DNA of 64,000 nucleotides. Source: Clostridium ljungdahlii. GTDB taxonomy: Bacteria > Bacillota > Clostridia > Clostridiales > Clostridiaceae. The stretch spans positions 1 through 64,000 of the forward strand of contig NZ_LITT01000046.1 in the NCBI RefSeq assembly GCF_001636845.1, written 5' to 3'. Below, in pieces: positions 9,132-19,697 of this stretch. The notes under the pieces were generated by a model, which was given only the letters and a program-made list of their open reading frames with translations, was not told where the DNA came from and did not search any database. Both the position numbers and the translations under genes were made by a program. Numbering within the stretch: the stretch's first letter is position 1; the number at the start of each line of letters is the position of its first letter.

Positions 9132-10847
9132 CTATACAGTAAATTTATGAATCATTTCATCAAGATTTTGTGCAAGTTCCGATTGAGTTTGTGCAGATTT
9201 TGCTATATCCTGTATTGCAGTGGAAACTTCATTTACACTACCTAATATTTCTTCAGACCCTGATGCAGATTCTTGCGTAGTTGAGGATATATTATCAATA
9301 GCTGCTGTTACTTGATCTACAGTTTGACTCATTTTATTTGCAGCTGATGCTATACCTACAGCCATATTATTCATCAATTCAGAATCCCTATCATATGCTA
9401 TACCTGTTTCCAGAAGCAGTTTCTGACTTGGTTTTACATTATTATTTATGTACTCCAGTATATCTTTTGCACTGTTAGATAAATTGTTAAAAGCATCTTG
9501 AACTTGTGTTACCATACTCTGAATTTGTGTAACAGCCTTTGCTGATTCCTCTGATAGTCCCCTTACTTCTTCCGCCACTACTGCAAATCCTTTACCGTGT
9601 TCTCCAGCACTAGATGCCTCTATTGCTGCATTTAAAGCCAATAAATTTGTCTGTTCTGCTATATCTCCTATGGAATCAGCCATTACTTTTACCTTATCAA
9701 CAACTTTTCCTGCTTCTATGGCATTTATAATGTTCTCATGCTTTTCACTATAAATTTTATCTCCATTTTCTATATCCACTTTAGCCTTAGCTTTCACCTC
9801 AGCTGCCCGTATTTTTATTTCTTTTACTGAAGATAATGCATTATCAGCCTTATTTGCAAGTTCAGCTGTAGTTGAGTTTATTTCCTGAACAGCAGCATCT
9901 ACTTCTTCTGTTACAGCACTTAAATTTTCATTCCCCTTTGCTATTTGTTCAGTGGACTCATTTACAGTTTCTATACTGGCATAAACTTCTTCTGTTGTTG
10001 CAGACAGTTCTTCACTAGAAGCACTTATATCTGTAGAACTATTACTAATTTGTAAAATTAAATTTCTTATATTTTCTATTGACTTATTTAAAGCTTCAGC
10101 AAGCTTACCAATTTCGTCCTTACTATTAACATTTATTTTTTGCGTTAAGTCCCCTCTTCCAATAGCTTCTCCCAATTGTAATATCTCTTTTACTTTCTTC
10201 GATATCAATTTAGCTATTAGTATTCCTAGTAAGACAGTAACAACCAACCCTAAAACAGTTACAATTACAATAAAAGTAAAAGCACTCGCTGTCATCTTAT
10301 CATTAACTGCATCCTTATCATCAGCGTCCTCGATATTTATCTTGATTATACTGTCTATCTGATTATTTAATTTTTTTCCCACAGGTGTAATCTTTGGAAA
10401 ATCTTTAACTGCTTTATCATAGTTATTTTCACTAACAAGTTCTATAGTTTGACCACTAATATCCTTATATTCATTTACTGACTCCTGCAATTCTGTAAAT
10501 ATCTTTTTATCTCCAGCACTTTTAATAGAACTTTTGTAACTATTCATTACTTTAGTATTATCTTTTTCTAAATTATTTATTTCATTAATTGTTTTGTTAA
10601 ATCCAGCTCTATCTCTTTTATATACAATAACTAGTAAATCTGCTCTAATTTGTGTTTCATTGTCTTTTAAAGTTTTAATAGCATTTACTTTAAATAAATT
10701 ATTATTGTACATACTGGCGGCATTATTACCTATTTGTTTTATATAAATTCCTCCAATTATGCCTACTATTATTATAAATAAAGATGTTAAAATAGATAAT
10801 GACATTATTTTTTGAGCCATCTTTAAATTGTTAAACCACTGTTTCAT
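9132..10847 (-). CDS. Methyl-accepting chemotaxis protein with four-helix-bundle sensor
   Basis: 571 residues. Membrane segments lie near 15-35 and 189-213, enclosing a helical ligand-binding domain of the 4HB_MCP type (about 36-188). HAMP follows (about 214-268, [20 protein letters not shown]), then the coiled-coil signalling domain with the tip [20 protein letters not shown] near 400-420. The gene ends close to an IS605-like structure. It differs fully in sensor from the receptor at 5719, so the two detect different signals. No che genes are nearby. Confidence 0.92.
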   Translation of the reverse strand: MKQWFNNLKMAQKIMSLSILTSLFIIIVGIIGGIYIKQIGNNAASMYNNNLFKVNAIKTLKDNETQIRADLLVIVYKRDRAGFNKTINEINNLEKDNTKVMNSYKSSIKSAGDKKIFTELQESVNEYKDISGQTIELVSENNYDKAVKDFPKITPVGKKLNNQIDSIIKINIEDADDKDAVNDKMTASAFTFIVIVTVLGLVVTVLLGILIAKLISKKVKEILQLGEAIGRGDLTQKINVNSKDEIGKLAEALNKSIENIRNLILQISNSSTDISASSEELSATTEEVYASIETVNESTEQIAKGNENLSAVTEEVDAAVQEINSTTAELANKADNALSSVKEIKIRAAEVKAKAKVDIENGDKIYSEKHENIINAIEAGKVVDKVKVMADSIGDIAEQTNLLALNAAIEASSAGEHGKGFAVVAEEVRGLSEESAKAVTQIQSMVTQVQDAFNNLSNSAKDILEYINNNVKPSQKLLLETGIAYDRDSELMNNMAVGIASAANKMSQTVDQVTAAIDNISSTTQESASGSEEILGSVNEVSTAIQDIAKSAQTQSELAQNLDEMIHKFTV

Positions 10848-10877
10848 TTAAATTATCTCCTTTTTTTAATATAATAT

Positions 10878-11095
10878 CTATTTTAATAAATGAATATAAT
10901 ATTTGCGAATTTTTAGCGCTTAATCGAGGCAAAGTATTTACAAAGCAGGCAATTTTTGAGGCAATTTATGATTTGGACAGTGACACTCAATTTTCAGTAA
11001 TCACTGAATATATAAGATTAATCCGCAATAAATTTAAAGAATATAAATGTTTTCCTATAGAAACAGTGTGGGGAGTTGGATACATGTGGAAGTAA
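10878..11095 (+). pseudogene. Response-regulator C-terminal remnant (OmpR-type winged helix)
   Basis: An open frame without a usable start encodes only the DNA-binding domain end of an OmpR/PhoB-type regulator: EFLALNRGKVFTKQAIFEAI, then VITEYIRLIRNKF and the typical final TVWGVGYMWK before a TAA. The receiver domain with its phosphoacceptor Asp is gone, and the frame breaks up upstream of about 10878. The stop overlaps the GTG start of the histidine kinase gene, the usual two-component arrangement. A deletion between this gene and the chemoreceptor upstream region is likely. Confidence 0.75.
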
Positions 11096-12465
11096 AAAAA
11101 ACATCCTTTCAAATCTATATTATCAAATTTATCTTAAAAGTGGGATTTTCTTTTATTATACTTTTACTCGCTTTACTTTTTATTTTTAGTTATATCTCTA
11201 ATAATAAAATGCTGCTGCCATCTAAATATTCAGAGCAATTAGTGGAAAAAGTAACGCCAAGTATAAAAAATGCTAAAGAAGTAACTTCTGAATTAATACC
11301 TGAAAATTTAAAATATATGATTTTAGACAAACAAACTTTAGATGTAAAAAAAAGTACCATGAATAAGTCCCAAATTAAAAAAGTAAAATTACGTATTAAA
11401 AATCACCAATTTACAGGAGCTGATTTTTTCGGAAATGTTTATGCTGTAATCGAACGTCCAAAAGAATACTGCGTAATTCATTACAAATTGATCATGCAAT
11501 TTGCAAACCCAACTCTTCGGAATCTGATACCTTATCCTGGATTAACTATTACTTTGCTTTTTACTATTATTTTGTTAATTATACTGTATTTTCTTTCACT
11601 GCAGTTTTCAAATAAGATAAAAAGAGAATTAAACAATTTTAGTTTCATTACTCAAAAAATTGAAGATAAAGATTTGGATTTTGAGGTGCAAAATTCTTAC
11701 TTTATAGAACATCAAAAAGTTATGGATTCCTTAGATAGTTTACGCCACAGCCTTAAAAAATCCTTAACCTGCCAATTTGAGCAAGAAAAAAACAAAGGTG
11801 AACAAATTGGTGCATTGGCTCATGACATTAAAATACCTATTACTGTCATTAAAGGAAATGCAGAATTATTAAGTCTTACACAAAAAGAGGAAAAGGCATT
11901 AGATTATACAAATGAAATCATAGAAGCAGCAGGTGAAATAGAGCATTATACTGAGCTTTTAATTGAAGCTTCTAAAAATGATCAAGCCATTGCCCTGCAC
12001 AAAGAAAAAAGCAATGTAAATAAATTTTTACATGTAATTGAAAAGGATACATTAGCCTCTATTGGAAACCGTCATATTCATTTTATACTTGACATCAGTA
12101 TTCCAAAAGAACTAATGTGGAACATTGACCTTTCCTCAATGAAACGAGCATTTATGAACATCATTATAAATGCACTTGAGCATACTCCAGACGAAACATC
12201 CTTAAGTTTGCAGGTCCATTTGAAAAACAATTTAGCTTCTTTTATATTTACTGACTCTGGAAATGGATTTTCACCTGAAGCACTCAAAAAAGCTGCAGAA
12301 CTATTTTATACTGATAATAAAAGTCGAAGTCAAACAGGTCATTATGGTATTGGATTAACTTTTGCAGATAAAGTAATTAGGGCTCACAATGGCAGTCTTC
12401 ATATACAAAATGATGCATATATGGGCGGTGGGCAAATTGTAATTTCATTGCCTATAGAGCTGTAG
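11086..12465 (+). CDS. Sensor histidine kinase, orphaned
   Basis: 459 residues if begun at the GTG at 11086, which overlaps the end of the broken response regulator and follows GGGGAG; a longer frame from 11047 is merely the regulator's coding region in another frame. Membrane segments lie near 15-37 and 152-172 with a short extracytoplasmic region. A HAMP-like linker is followed by the H-box GALAHDIKIPITVIKGNAEL (His near 246), the N-box NIIINALEHTPDE (near 358) and G-boxes DSGNGF and GHYGIGLTFADKVI. It should autophosphorylate, but its cognate regulator is not functional here, so it may be silent or cross-talk. Confidence 0.85.
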   Translation: MEVKKTSFQIYIIKFILKVGFSFIILLLALLFIFSYISNNKMLLPSKYSEQLVEKVTPSIKNAKEVTSELIPENLKYMILDKQTLDVKKSTMNKSQIKKVKLRIKNHQFTGADFFGNVYAVIERPKEYCVIHYKLIMQFANPTLRNLIPYPGLTITLLFTIILLIILYFLSLQFSNKIKRELNNFSFITQKIEDKDLDFEVQNSYFIEHQKVMDSLDSLRHSLKKSLTCQFEQEKNKGEQIGALAHDIKIPITVIKGNAELLSLTQKEEKALDYTNEIIEAAGEIEHYTELLIEASKNDQAIALHKEKSNVNKFLHVIEKDTLASIGNRHIHFILDISIPKELMWNIDLSSMKRAFMNIIINALEHTPDETSLSLQVHLKNNLASFIFTDSGNGFSPEALKKAAELFYTDNKSRSQTGHYGIGLTFADKVIRAHNGSLHIQNDAYMGGGQIVISLPIEL

Positions 12466-12482
12466 ATCTAAAAACTTAAATG

Positions 12483-12929
12483 TCAAACTGCCCTCTTCCC
12501 CTTTTTATCACTTAACATGATGCTTGCTGTATTGTATACATAACCGGACAATACATAAAACAAATTTTCCTGCTTATTCATCTTCCACTTTTTAATATTT
12601 GAATCTAGAATTCTCTTTAGTTCATTAAAAATTGCCCTAGTATATCCTCTGACTTTTCCTTGTTCTAGCTTTTCAAAAATTTCTTTAGTAAGTCCCATTA
12701 TTTTTATTTCATTTATGCCAGTACAATTGAGTTTATTAAATATAGATTCCCTATCTTCTGCATTAATTGAATTTTTTTGAGAATTTTTATGGATATCTTT
12801 CCATTGTGCATTTCTCATTTCTCCCATAAGATACCCTAATAAAAACATAGCTACTTCTTCTTGGTCGTATTCCATTTTTTCTAAATAACTTTTAATGTCG
12901 CCCTTTAGGTGGAAACTTCCCCTATCCAT
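12483..12929 (-). CDS. Stand-alone Cas11b-like small subunit (Cas8b C-terminal homologue)
   Basis: The ATG at 12929 follows a GGAGG site with 7-nt spacing and gives 148 residues; the ATG at 12953 has no site. The protein matches the last 134 residues of Cas8b encoded at 39616-41544: AMFLLGYLMGEMRNAQWK against AMFLLGCLIGEIGNAQYK, and NKQENLFYVLSGYVYNTA against NKHENLFYILSGYSYDTT. That part of Cas8b is also headed by an internal start with its own ribosome site, and in type I-B systems yields the small subunit Cas11b, which lines the Cascade backbone. Here it is a separate gene about 27 kb from the cas operon, downstream of topB. Role is unknown: a spare subunit, an interfering paralogue, or a relic of another cas locus. 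Confidence 0.75.
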   Translation of the reverse strand: MDRGSFHLKGDIKSYLEKMEYDQEEVAMFLLGYLMGEMRNAQWKDIHKNSQKNSINAEDRESIFNKLNCTGINEIKIMGLTKEIFEKLEQGKVRGYTRAIFNELKRILDSNIKKWKMNKQENLFYVLSGYVYNTASIMLSDKKGKRAV

Positions 12930-12964
12930 AACCTTTCCTCCTTCATATACCATTTTTGCTTCTC

Positions 12965-13003
12965 ACTATGTTCCTATATTTTCAAATAATATAGGAACAT
13001 AGT
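12965..13003. repeat. Perfect 16-bp inverted repeat
   Basis: ACTATGTTCCTATATT and its exact complement flank a 7-base loop, between the topB stop and the Cas11b-like start. There is no T-run on the leftward side, so it is not a standard terminator for topB. It could be an operator, a processing site or a mobile-element end. Confidence 0.7.
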
Positions 13004-13068
13004 CTATGACTTTACTTGTATTATTCTATAAATAACCATGTTTTCCTTCTTTTTGTTATATAAAACTA

Positions 13069-15486
13069 CTATTTTGTTATTTGCATTTTCCACTTATATG
13101 GATATTTATCCTTATTTTCATTTTCATTTTTTATTAACATAAAATAGGCATCAAAAATATTTCCATCTTTGCTTTTTAAACCTTTAATTTTAACCTTACC
13201 ATTTTTGAGAAGTTCCCTAACTACAGTTTTAGTAGGTTTTTTGCCCATACAAGCCAAATACTTATCATCCTTCCATATAGTAAACTTGCATCCTTCTTTC
13301 CAATTACTACATCCAAAAGCCTTTTTCCCTTCTACAATATCGTGTCCGCAACATGGACATTTTCCTAAAACTTCATTTTCAAAATTAAATACAATTTTTC
13401 CTTCTTTATCAATTACCAAGGAAGCATTAAACTTCTTTCCGCTTTTACTCTTAAATCCTTTTATGACGTTGGTTCTACAATCTTTAATAAGTTTTTTTAC
13501 ATGGGTTTTTAGAATCTCTTTTCCTGCTATTTTATTGCCTACAAAAAACTTACAACCTTCTTTCCATCTATTACAGCCATAACCTGATTTATTTTCCACA
13601 ACTTCTCCTTCATGACATACAGGACACTTTCCAATGCTTTCTATTTTAATTTTACTATCTAATTTATTGTTATATAGATACAGCTTTTCTATTTTAATTT
13701 TATTACCATTTTGGACAATGCTATTTAATTCATCTTTTACTTTATCTATTATTTCACTTATTCCTATTTCCTCTTTATAAACTTTTTTAAGCTGCTTGCC
13801 AAATTCAACTGTTTTTTCTTTATTCAAATCAATCTTTAATTTTTCAAGTGCTTCTATAAGTTTTTTACCCTTATTCTCACATTCTAAGTGACCTTTCAGC
13901 TCTTTTATATACTCATATTTTTTTGCATTTTTAATTATCCCTGCCCTTGTTGCAACAGTGCCTATCTCACAACCTTCAAGTATCAGTTTGTATTCTTCAT
14001 CATCATTTTCACCCTGTAAATCTTCTACCTCCTGCTTTTTAAAAGGATTTTTGAGGAAATTGTTTAGTTCAGATTCTGTTACTCTACCAGGCTTTTGGGT
14101 TTCTTTCTGATCTACTGAGAATTTAGTATCTAACTCCTCTCCTTCTACAAATTGAGGCAATTCATTTTCCCTTTTAGATTTTTCATATTTTAAAAAACCA
14201 GGACTTTTTATAACATTTCCCTTTAATTGAATAATTTCATCATCTATTTTTATTACTACACTTGTTTCTTCTATTATTGTTTCTTCATTTAAAAAATTAC
14301 TTATAAATCTATTTTTTATTGCAGTATAAACCTTTTTTTCACCTTCCGATAATTTTTCCTTTGGTGGAATTTTTATGGTTGGAGTAATTGCACTGTGGCT
14401 TTCTACTTTTTTACTATTAAAAATTTTCTTGTTATCTTTAAAAGATATATCTGCATTAAAATTTTCTTTTACTGCTGCAATTACACTTTTTATTCTATCC
14501 TTTTCATTTTCCGCCAGATACTCTGTATTAGTCCTTGGATATGTAGTATATCCATCTTCATATAGTTTCTGCAAATTTTTTAAAGTATCATCCAAAGACA
14601 TTTTTTCTTCCTTAAACATTTTATTTTGTAAAGTATCCAATGAAAAAAGCTTAGGCGGCTGCTTTTTAACTTTTTTCTTTTCAACTTTATCAACTATAGC
14701 TTTTTTATCTTTCAAGTTATCCAATAATTTTTCAGCTTTATCTCTTTCATTTGCTGCAAATTTTCTATCCTTTAATTTAGCTTTTATATGTAAGTTATCC
14801 TTATTTATGACAGCACCTATCTCAAAATAAGTTTCTGGCTTAAAATTTTCAATTTTTTCATCTCTATCATATACATATTTCACAATAGGAATTAAAACAC
14901 GTCCTACAGGTAAAAATGAACCCGATTTTATACTTAAATACCTGGTTAAATTTATTCCATAACTCCAGTCTAAATATGTTCTTGCCAGTCCTTCATCATA
15001 TAGATTTTTGTATTCTATATCATCTCTTAAATTTTTTAAATTTTGTATAATTGTTTGTCTTGTTTGTTCTGGCAGCCATAATCTTTTAACAGGTTTAGTA
15101 ACATGTTCTTCTTTAAAAGCTCTAAATATTATATTATTTACAATTACTTCCCCTTCTCTATCTGCATCACCACAATTCACTATCTCCTGGGCATCATTTC
15201 TTTTTATTAGTGATTTTATTATTTCATATTGCTTTTTTACTCCTTCATCTTTTCGTAATCTAAATTTAAATTCTTTTGGTACAAAGGGCAGTTCTTCTAA
15301 ACTCCACTTTGTCTTTTCTCTTCCAAAATAATCATCTACGTCATAAAGTTGAAGTAAGTGACCATAGGCAAAAGTAACTATATAATTTTTATTTTCAAAA
15401 TATCCATTATTTCTTTCCATATTACCAATACTCTTGACAATGCTCATTGCCAGGCTTGGTTTTTCAGCTATAATAAGTGACTTCAA
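13069..15486 (-). CDS. topB: DNA topoisomerase III (type IA)
   Basis: The TTG at 15486 follows TTTGGAGG at suitable spacing; the longer frame begins at a TTG that is part of this same ribosome site. This gives 805 residues. A Toprim domain (SLIIAEKPSLAMSIV, then VNCGDADREGEV) is followed by the type IA core with the catalytic tyrosine in YTTYPRTNTEYL. The C-terminus has two repeats of the Cys motif type (CPVCHEGEVVENKSGYGCN and CPCCGHDIVEGKKAFGCS), common in clostridial TopB-like enzymes and plasmid topoisomerases. It decatenates DNA by single-strand passage. The extra zinc-repeat tail suggests a paralogue that may have been acquired laterally. Confidence 0.9.
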   Translation of the reverse strand: MKSLIIAEKPSLAMSIVKSIGNMERNNGYFENKNYIVTFAYGHLLQLYDVDDYFGREKTKWSLEELPFVPKEFKFRLRKDEGVKKQYEIIKSLIKRNDAQEIVNCGDADREGEVIVNNIIFRAFKEEHVTKPVKRLWLPEQTRQTIIQNLKNLRDDIEYKNLYDEGLARTYLDWSYGINLTRYLSIKSGSFLPVGRVLIPIVKYVYDRDEKIENFKPETYFEIGAVINKDNLHIKAKLKDRKFAANERDKAEKLLDNLKDKKAIVDKVEKKKVKKQPPKLFSLDTLQNKMFKEEKMSLDDTLKNLQKLYEDGYTTYPRTNTEYLAENEKDRIKSVIAAVKENFNADISFKDNKKIFNSKKVESHSAITPTIKIPPKEKLSEGEKKVYTAIKNRFISNFLNEETIIEETSVVIKIDDEIIQLKGNVIKSPGFLKYEKSKRENELPQFVEGEELDTKFSVDQKETQKPGRVTESELNNFLKNPFKKQEVEDLQGENDDEEYKLILEGCEIGTVATRAGIIKNAKKYEYIKELKGHLECENKGKKLIEALEKLKIDLNKEKTVEFGKQLKKVYKEEIGISEIIDKVKDELNSIVQNGNKIKIEKLYLYNNKLDSKIKIESIGKCPVCHEGEVVENKSGYGCNRWKEGCKFFVGNKIAGKEILKTHVKKLIKDCRTNVIKGFKSKSGKKFNASLVIDKEGKIVFNFENEVLGKCPCCGHDIVEGKKAFGCSNWKEGCKFTIWKDDKYLACMGKKPTKTVVRELLKNGKVKIKGLKSKDGNIFDAYFMLIKNENENKDKYPYKWKMQITK

Positions 15487-15760
15487 TTTAGTTGATACCT
15501 CCAAAGTTTATGTCTTTGACTTTATTTACAATAAATTTATCCAATAATAATTATAAATAATAAGTTCCCATATAAAAATATACCATTGTACTATCATAAT
15601 GTAAAAACTTAAGGGCAAGATTAGTATTAATTGCAGTAATATGCTATTATTAATTGACTTAACTAAATAAAAATACACATTAGGCATTTGAAAGAAAATA
15701 GACTAGCATACTGACTGGTTATTTCTTTGAAAATGCCTTAATAATGAAAGGTATGAAAAA

Positions 15761-16870
15761 ATGGATTTTAAGGAACTAGAACTTAGTGAAAATATAATAA
15801 CTGAATTAAAACACATGGGAATTACTAAACCAACACCAATTCAACAGAAGAGTATTAATTTTATTATAGAAGGAAAAGATGTTATAGCTGAAGCACAAAC
15901 GGGCACCGGAAAAACTCTTGCTTTTTTGCTTCCTATTTTTGAAAATATATCACCTAATATAAATTCAACTCAAGCACTGATTGTAACTCCTACAAGAGAA
16001 CTTGCTATTCAAATAACTGAAGAAGCTCTAAAACTTAAAAAAGCTAAGGATATAAATATTTTAGCTGCATATGGTGGGAAAGATATAGGTTCTCAGTTAA
16101 AAAAATTGAAGAGAAACATTCATCTAATTATTGCAACTCCAGGTAGACTTTTAGATCATCTTCATAGAAAGACTATAGATCTTAGCAAATTAAAAACATT
16201 AGTATTAGATGAAGCAGATCAAATGCTGCTTATGGGATTTAAAAATGATGTAGAAGATATTATAAAAGAAGTCTCTAAAAAACGTCAAACATTGTGTTTC
16301 TCTGCAACTATGAATTCTGATGTTAAAAAATTAGCTTATAGATACATGACTGACCCTTTAGTGGTTTCCATTAAAAAAGAAGAGGTTACACTTAGTAATA
16401 TTAAGCAATATGTAATAGAAACTACTGATAGAAAAAAGCAAGATGCCTTGTGTAATATTATGGATCAAGATAATCCATTTATGGCTATTATATTTTGTAG
16501 AACTAAAAGAAGGGTAGACAATCTTGAAATTGCACTATATCAGCGTGGATATAATTGTAAAAAACTGCATAGTGATATACCTCAATCAAAACGTGAAAGA
16601 ATAATGAAAGCTTTTAGGAATGCAGATATTCAGTATTTAATAGCTACAGATGTGGCCGCTAGAGGACTAGATATAAGTGGAGTTACTCATATATATAATT
16701 ATGATATTCCGGAAAATGTAGAGTCATATATACATCGTATTGGTAGAACAGGAAGGGCTGGTGAAAAAGGCTGTACTTGTCTATTTGTAGATCCAAAGGA
16801 TAAAAGAACTTTAGAGGAAATAGAAAAAGGTATAAAATCTAGGATACCCAGGAGAGAGTTGAACATATAA
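15761..16870 (+). CDS. DEAD-box ATP-dependent RNA helicase
   Basis: 369 residues, a compact helicase with both RecA lobes and almost no C-terminal extension. Motifs are complete: Q-motif near the start ([12 protein letters not shown]), Walker [31 protein letters not shown], and in lobe 2 [11 protein letters not shown] and [10 protein letters not shown]. It belongs to the DeaD/CshA group that unwinds structured RNA in ribosome assembly and mRNA decay. The lack of a C-terminal RNA-binding tail suggests a specialised or partner-dependent enzyme. A GAAAGG site precedes the ATG. Confidence 0.9.
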   Translation: MDFKELELSENIITELKHMGITKPTPIQQKSINFIIEGKDVIAEAQTGTGKTLAFLLPIFENISPNINSTQALIVTPTRELAIQITEEALKLKKAKDINILAAYGGKDIGSQLKKLKRNIHLIIATPGRLLDHLHRKTIDLSKLKTLVLDEADQMLLMGFKNDVEDIIKEVSKKRQTLCFSATMNSDVKKLAYRYMTDPLVVSIKKEEVTLSNIKQYVIETTDRKKQDALCNIMDQDNPFMAIIFCRTKRRVDNLEIALYQRGYNCKKLHSDIPQSKRERIMKAFRNADIQYLIATDVAARGLDISGVTHIYNYDIPENVESYIHRIGRTGRAGEKGCTCLFVDPKDKRTLEEIEKGIKSRIPRRELNI

Positions 16871-16879
16871 AATTTTGAC

Positions 16880-17220
16880 TTAATATAAAAAAATTACGAA
16901 GCAACTTTTTTGAGAGGACAGAGGACAATTGACAGTGGACAGTGAAGGTAGATTTTTTTCCATTACACTACGAAAAATCTTTAATTTAAAAGAAATTCAC
17001 GTTTTTTGTTTCTAAGAAGTACTTTATGAGCAAGCAATTATCTAAAAATCGCAGATTTTAGGGCCTGTTTAAGGGATGTTTTGCATTAGCAAAACATCCC
17101 TTAAAAATAAATTAGTTTTCTGACGTAAGGAGGAAAACTCACCTTCATTGTCCTCTGTCATCTGTCAATTATCCTCTTGAAAAAGTTATGTCGTAATGTT
17201 TTTAAACCGTGAAAATTTAT
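16880..17220. mobile_element. MITE-like element with inverted GGACAGAGGACA repeats
   Basis: The left arm (16914-16947) contains GAGAGGACAGAGGACAATTG, then GGACAGTGAAGG; the right arm (about 17142-17176) carries the complement (CCTTCATTGTCCTCTGTCAT, then AATTATCCTCTT). The outer ends (TTTTGACTTAATATAAA and the GTTTTTAAACCGTGAAAA side) match the ends of the cassette at 20503-21245. In the middle is a perfect 17-bp stem at 17068-17105 (TTTAAGGGATGTTTTGC with its complement). No gene is present. It lies between the helicase and the end of the nitrogenase-like operon, where it could also terminate transcription. Confidence 0.65.
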
Positions 17221-17238
17221 ATATAATCTTATACCAAT

Positions 17239-18372
17239 TCACTTTATTATATCTATATTATCAACCAAATCGGGAATATCTTTTCTATAAATTCTTCCTG
17301 AAAAAGCTTCATGTGGAAGTGATATAAATTTAGTACCAGGCTGAATAATCCTGCGGTAAATAGGATCTGCAATAACAGCTTTTGCATTCTTCAAATATGT
17401 CATAATACTATCTTCATCTTCTGCCACAACATCCTCTTCTAATAACAAATCAGCTTCCGTTTCCAAAGGACATAAGACTTTAGCTTTCATATTCTTTTCA
17501 AGTGCAAGTGCTGCAGCTAATGATTCCGAATAAATGCTTTCTCCAATAATAACCGTGTCACCACCACACATAGCTCGTTTATCATATGCAATTTGGGATT
17601 TTCCTGTATCAATTGCCTTATCCAGTGATTTCATTACTACATCTGAAAACTGATCTCCCATTGGAACGCCCACAACATATGGTGTTCCAAACTTTTTCTG
17701 TAATTCTTTTGCTGCAGGAAGTCCAGTAGAAGAAACAACCAAGTTTACTTCTGCAGCTCCAGCTTGTTTCATTTGCTCCAGTGTACTTCCCATTGCCCAT
17801 ACAGATAAAACCTGAAAACCAGCTTCAGTTAATCGTCTTCTAATGCTATCTACACTGCTGTTTACTGAATAATCCAAGGGAGTAACTCCAAGTACATTTA
17901 TACTTTTCGTTCTTTTAGGTAAACCGTCCAAAGTAAATCGTTTTACTATTTCAACAAGAGCTTGTCCTACCCCACGTATGTAAGAGTGCATTCCATTTGT
18001 TTGAACAGCAAATGTAGGAATTTTAGTTTCATTTTCAATCACTTCTGCAATAGCTGGAAAATCTGTGCCTATCATCATTGGAATAGGTGTACCTGCAATA
18101 GCTATAAACTTAGGATGTAACTCATTTGCAGCTGCCACAATATCATGTATTAATTTTTCATCATCACCCATGATAGCTTCCATTTCAGAAAGTCCTGTAA
18201 TATAGATCATACTGTCCATATCATACCAACGTGGTTCGTCATGAGTAGTATATGTTGAATTGCACCCTGATGCATCATGCATTACAGTCATCCCGCCTAA
18301 TTCATATAGTGCGGAACAAACACCTGACACATCTGCGGTATATGTTGAAATAAATGCTGATGCCTGTTTCAT
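17239..18372 (-). CDS. Nitrogenase-like subunit, K/N type, set 2
   Basis: The ATG at 18372 overlaps the stop of the preceding gene (ATGA), giving 377 residues and aligning with the MKGLRKY start of the set 1 homologue. It has the oxidoreductase/nitrogenase component 1 fold. The N-terminus reads DVSGVCSALYELGGMTVMHD and ASGCNSTYTTHDEPRW, so two Cys sit where the component 1 proteins bind an Fe-S cluster. Later IIGESIYSESLAAAL and PHEAFSGRIYRKDI are conserved-looking. It is shorter than NifK (about 500) and should pair with the D-like protein encoded just upstream. It is not a classical nitrogenase subunit; substrate and cofactor are unknown. Confidence 0.75.
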   Translation of the reverse strand: MKQASAFISTYTADVSGVCSALYELGGMTVMHDASGCNSTYTTHDEPRWYDMDSMIYITGLSEMEAIMGDDEKLIHDIVAAANELHPKFIAIAGTPIPMMIGTDFPAIAEVIENETKIPTFAVQTNGMHSYIRGVGQALVEIVKRFTLDGLPKRTKSINVLGVTPLDYSVNSSVDSIRRRLTEAGFQVLSVWAMGSTLEQMKQAGAAEVNLVVSSTGLPAAKELQKKFGTPYVVGVPMGDQFSDVVMKSLDKAIDTGKSQIAYDKRAMCGGDTVIIGESIYSESLAAALALEKNMKAKVLCPLETEADLLLEEDVVAEDEDSIMTYLKNAKAVIADPIYRRIIQPGTKFISLPHEAFSGRIYRKDIPDLVDNIDIIK

Positions 18373-19697
18373 AAGCAGCAACCACACCTCCATCCTTTGA
18401 TTTGTATAAGCTTTCGTACATCTTTAGGATATGTAAAGGCTTCTTTCATAAGTCCAGCAAGTCTCACAATTCCATCAAAGCCGTACATGCCGCCACCTTC
18501 TACTATATTTACAAAGTATTCACTTCCTGTAAAATAAGCAGCCTTTTGTCCTATTGCAAGGCTCTTTTCACTACATTTTCTATCCAGAACACCCATCTTT
18601 GCATGTACTGTAGCATACACTTTAATCTCAGGTTTGTTTTTTACAAGCCAGTCAAAATCTGTCTTGTCCCATTTTGTAAATGAATCTGCATACAGCCTGT
18701 CCACATTAAATCCATTTTCTACAAGCAATCGTGCAAGTCCACAAGGTCTTGGAACAGATGTATAATCTATGGAAATCTTTGCACCACCAATAACTTTTTT
18801 TGCTTCTTTCAAAGCATTTAAAGCTGTTACCTTTTCATCTGTGTATTCTTTTTTTGGTAATCCCAAATATTCGTTCAATGTATTCAAATTTTTTGTTATT
18901 TCATCAAATCCATAACATAAAGGCAAATGCAGGTGCTTCTGTCCTAATTTATCTTGCAAATAGTCTCCACCTGGTATTGCAACAGGCAGATAGGATATGT
19001 TTGTACAGCTTTCAGCCATATTAAGATATTCATCATAGGTCTTGCAAAGAGTAATATCTTTCAGTTCATATCCATTTTCACGAATTGTCCGTATAAGTTC
19101 ACTGCTTTCATCCGTAGGAATATTGTTACCAATGATATTAATGCTTTTTTTGTTAATTTCCATTGGTTGAAGGATGCTGTATAATTGACGTTTCATTTTC
19201 TCATCCGGAGTCAGGCCACTTTTTCTCATAATTGGATCCATATAACAATCCGTGAAAGCTACATCCGGATATCTTTTTCGTAATTCTGTGTAAACTAGCT
19301 CCAAATCACATCCCATAAAATAATGTATGCAGGCAGTAAATATTAGAACTGCCGGAGGTTTTTGTGGAAGTTTATTAAGTATATCCGATACACCCTTAAT
19401 GATAAGTTCCTCCATATCACCTTCAAGCACATTATTTTCCTGCACAGCTATAGTTGAGAATCTGTCCAATGTGCCCATTTCTGCTGCTGTAAGAACAACT
19501 CCTCTTAAACAGTTTGCTGCACATACATATATCTGATGCGACTTTGGAATAAGCATTCCAACATGAACTATATTCCATACTCCCCTAGCAGGAGCGTTAT
19601 ATTGCAGGCCAGATACAAATGGCTCAGGAAATGCGGCATCTTTTATTAAAGTACAGGTACCTGCCTCATCAACGTGTCCAGATACATTTATAAGCAT
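18369..19697 (-). CDS. Nitrogenase-like subunit, D/E type, set 2
   Basis: The ATG at 19697 follows AAAGGAGATATC and overlaps the end of the NifH-like gene by 10 bp; length 442. Component 1 fold, with Cys pairs at about 59 and 63 ([12 protein letters not shown]) and about 128-135 ([12 protein letters not shown]) that could hold a cluster between subunits. The C-terminal half contains [15 protein letters not shown] and [20 protein letters not shown], and it ends in a Cys-rich tail WRCGCCL that is unusual for the family. Such D-type proteins receive electrons from a NifH-type Fe protein at a catalytic or scaffold site. None of the group's known members (NifD, NifE, BchN, BchY, CfbD, MarD) could be assigned with confidence. 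Confidence 0.75.
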   Translation of the reverse strand: MLINVSGHVDEAGTCTLIKDAAFPEPFVSGLQYNAPARGVWNIVHVGMLIPKSHQIYVCAANCLRGVVLTAAEMGTLDRFSTIAVQENNVLEGDMEELIIKGVSDILNKLPQKPPAVLIFTACIHYFMGCDLELVYTELRKRYPDVAFTDCYMDPIMRKSGLTPDEKMKRQLYSILQPMEINKKSINIIGNNIPTDESSELIRTIRENGYELKDITLCKTYDEYLNMAESCTNISYLPVAIPGGDYLQDKLGQKHLHLPLCYGFDEITKNLNTLNEYLGLPKKEYTDEKVTALNALKEAKKVIGGAKISIDYTSVPRPCGLARLLVENGFNVDRLYADSFTKWDKTDFDWLVKNKPEIKVYATVHAKMGVLDRKCSEKSLAIGQKAAYFTGSEYFVNIVEGGGMYGFDGIVRLAGLMKEAFTYPKDVRKLIQIKGWRCGCCL

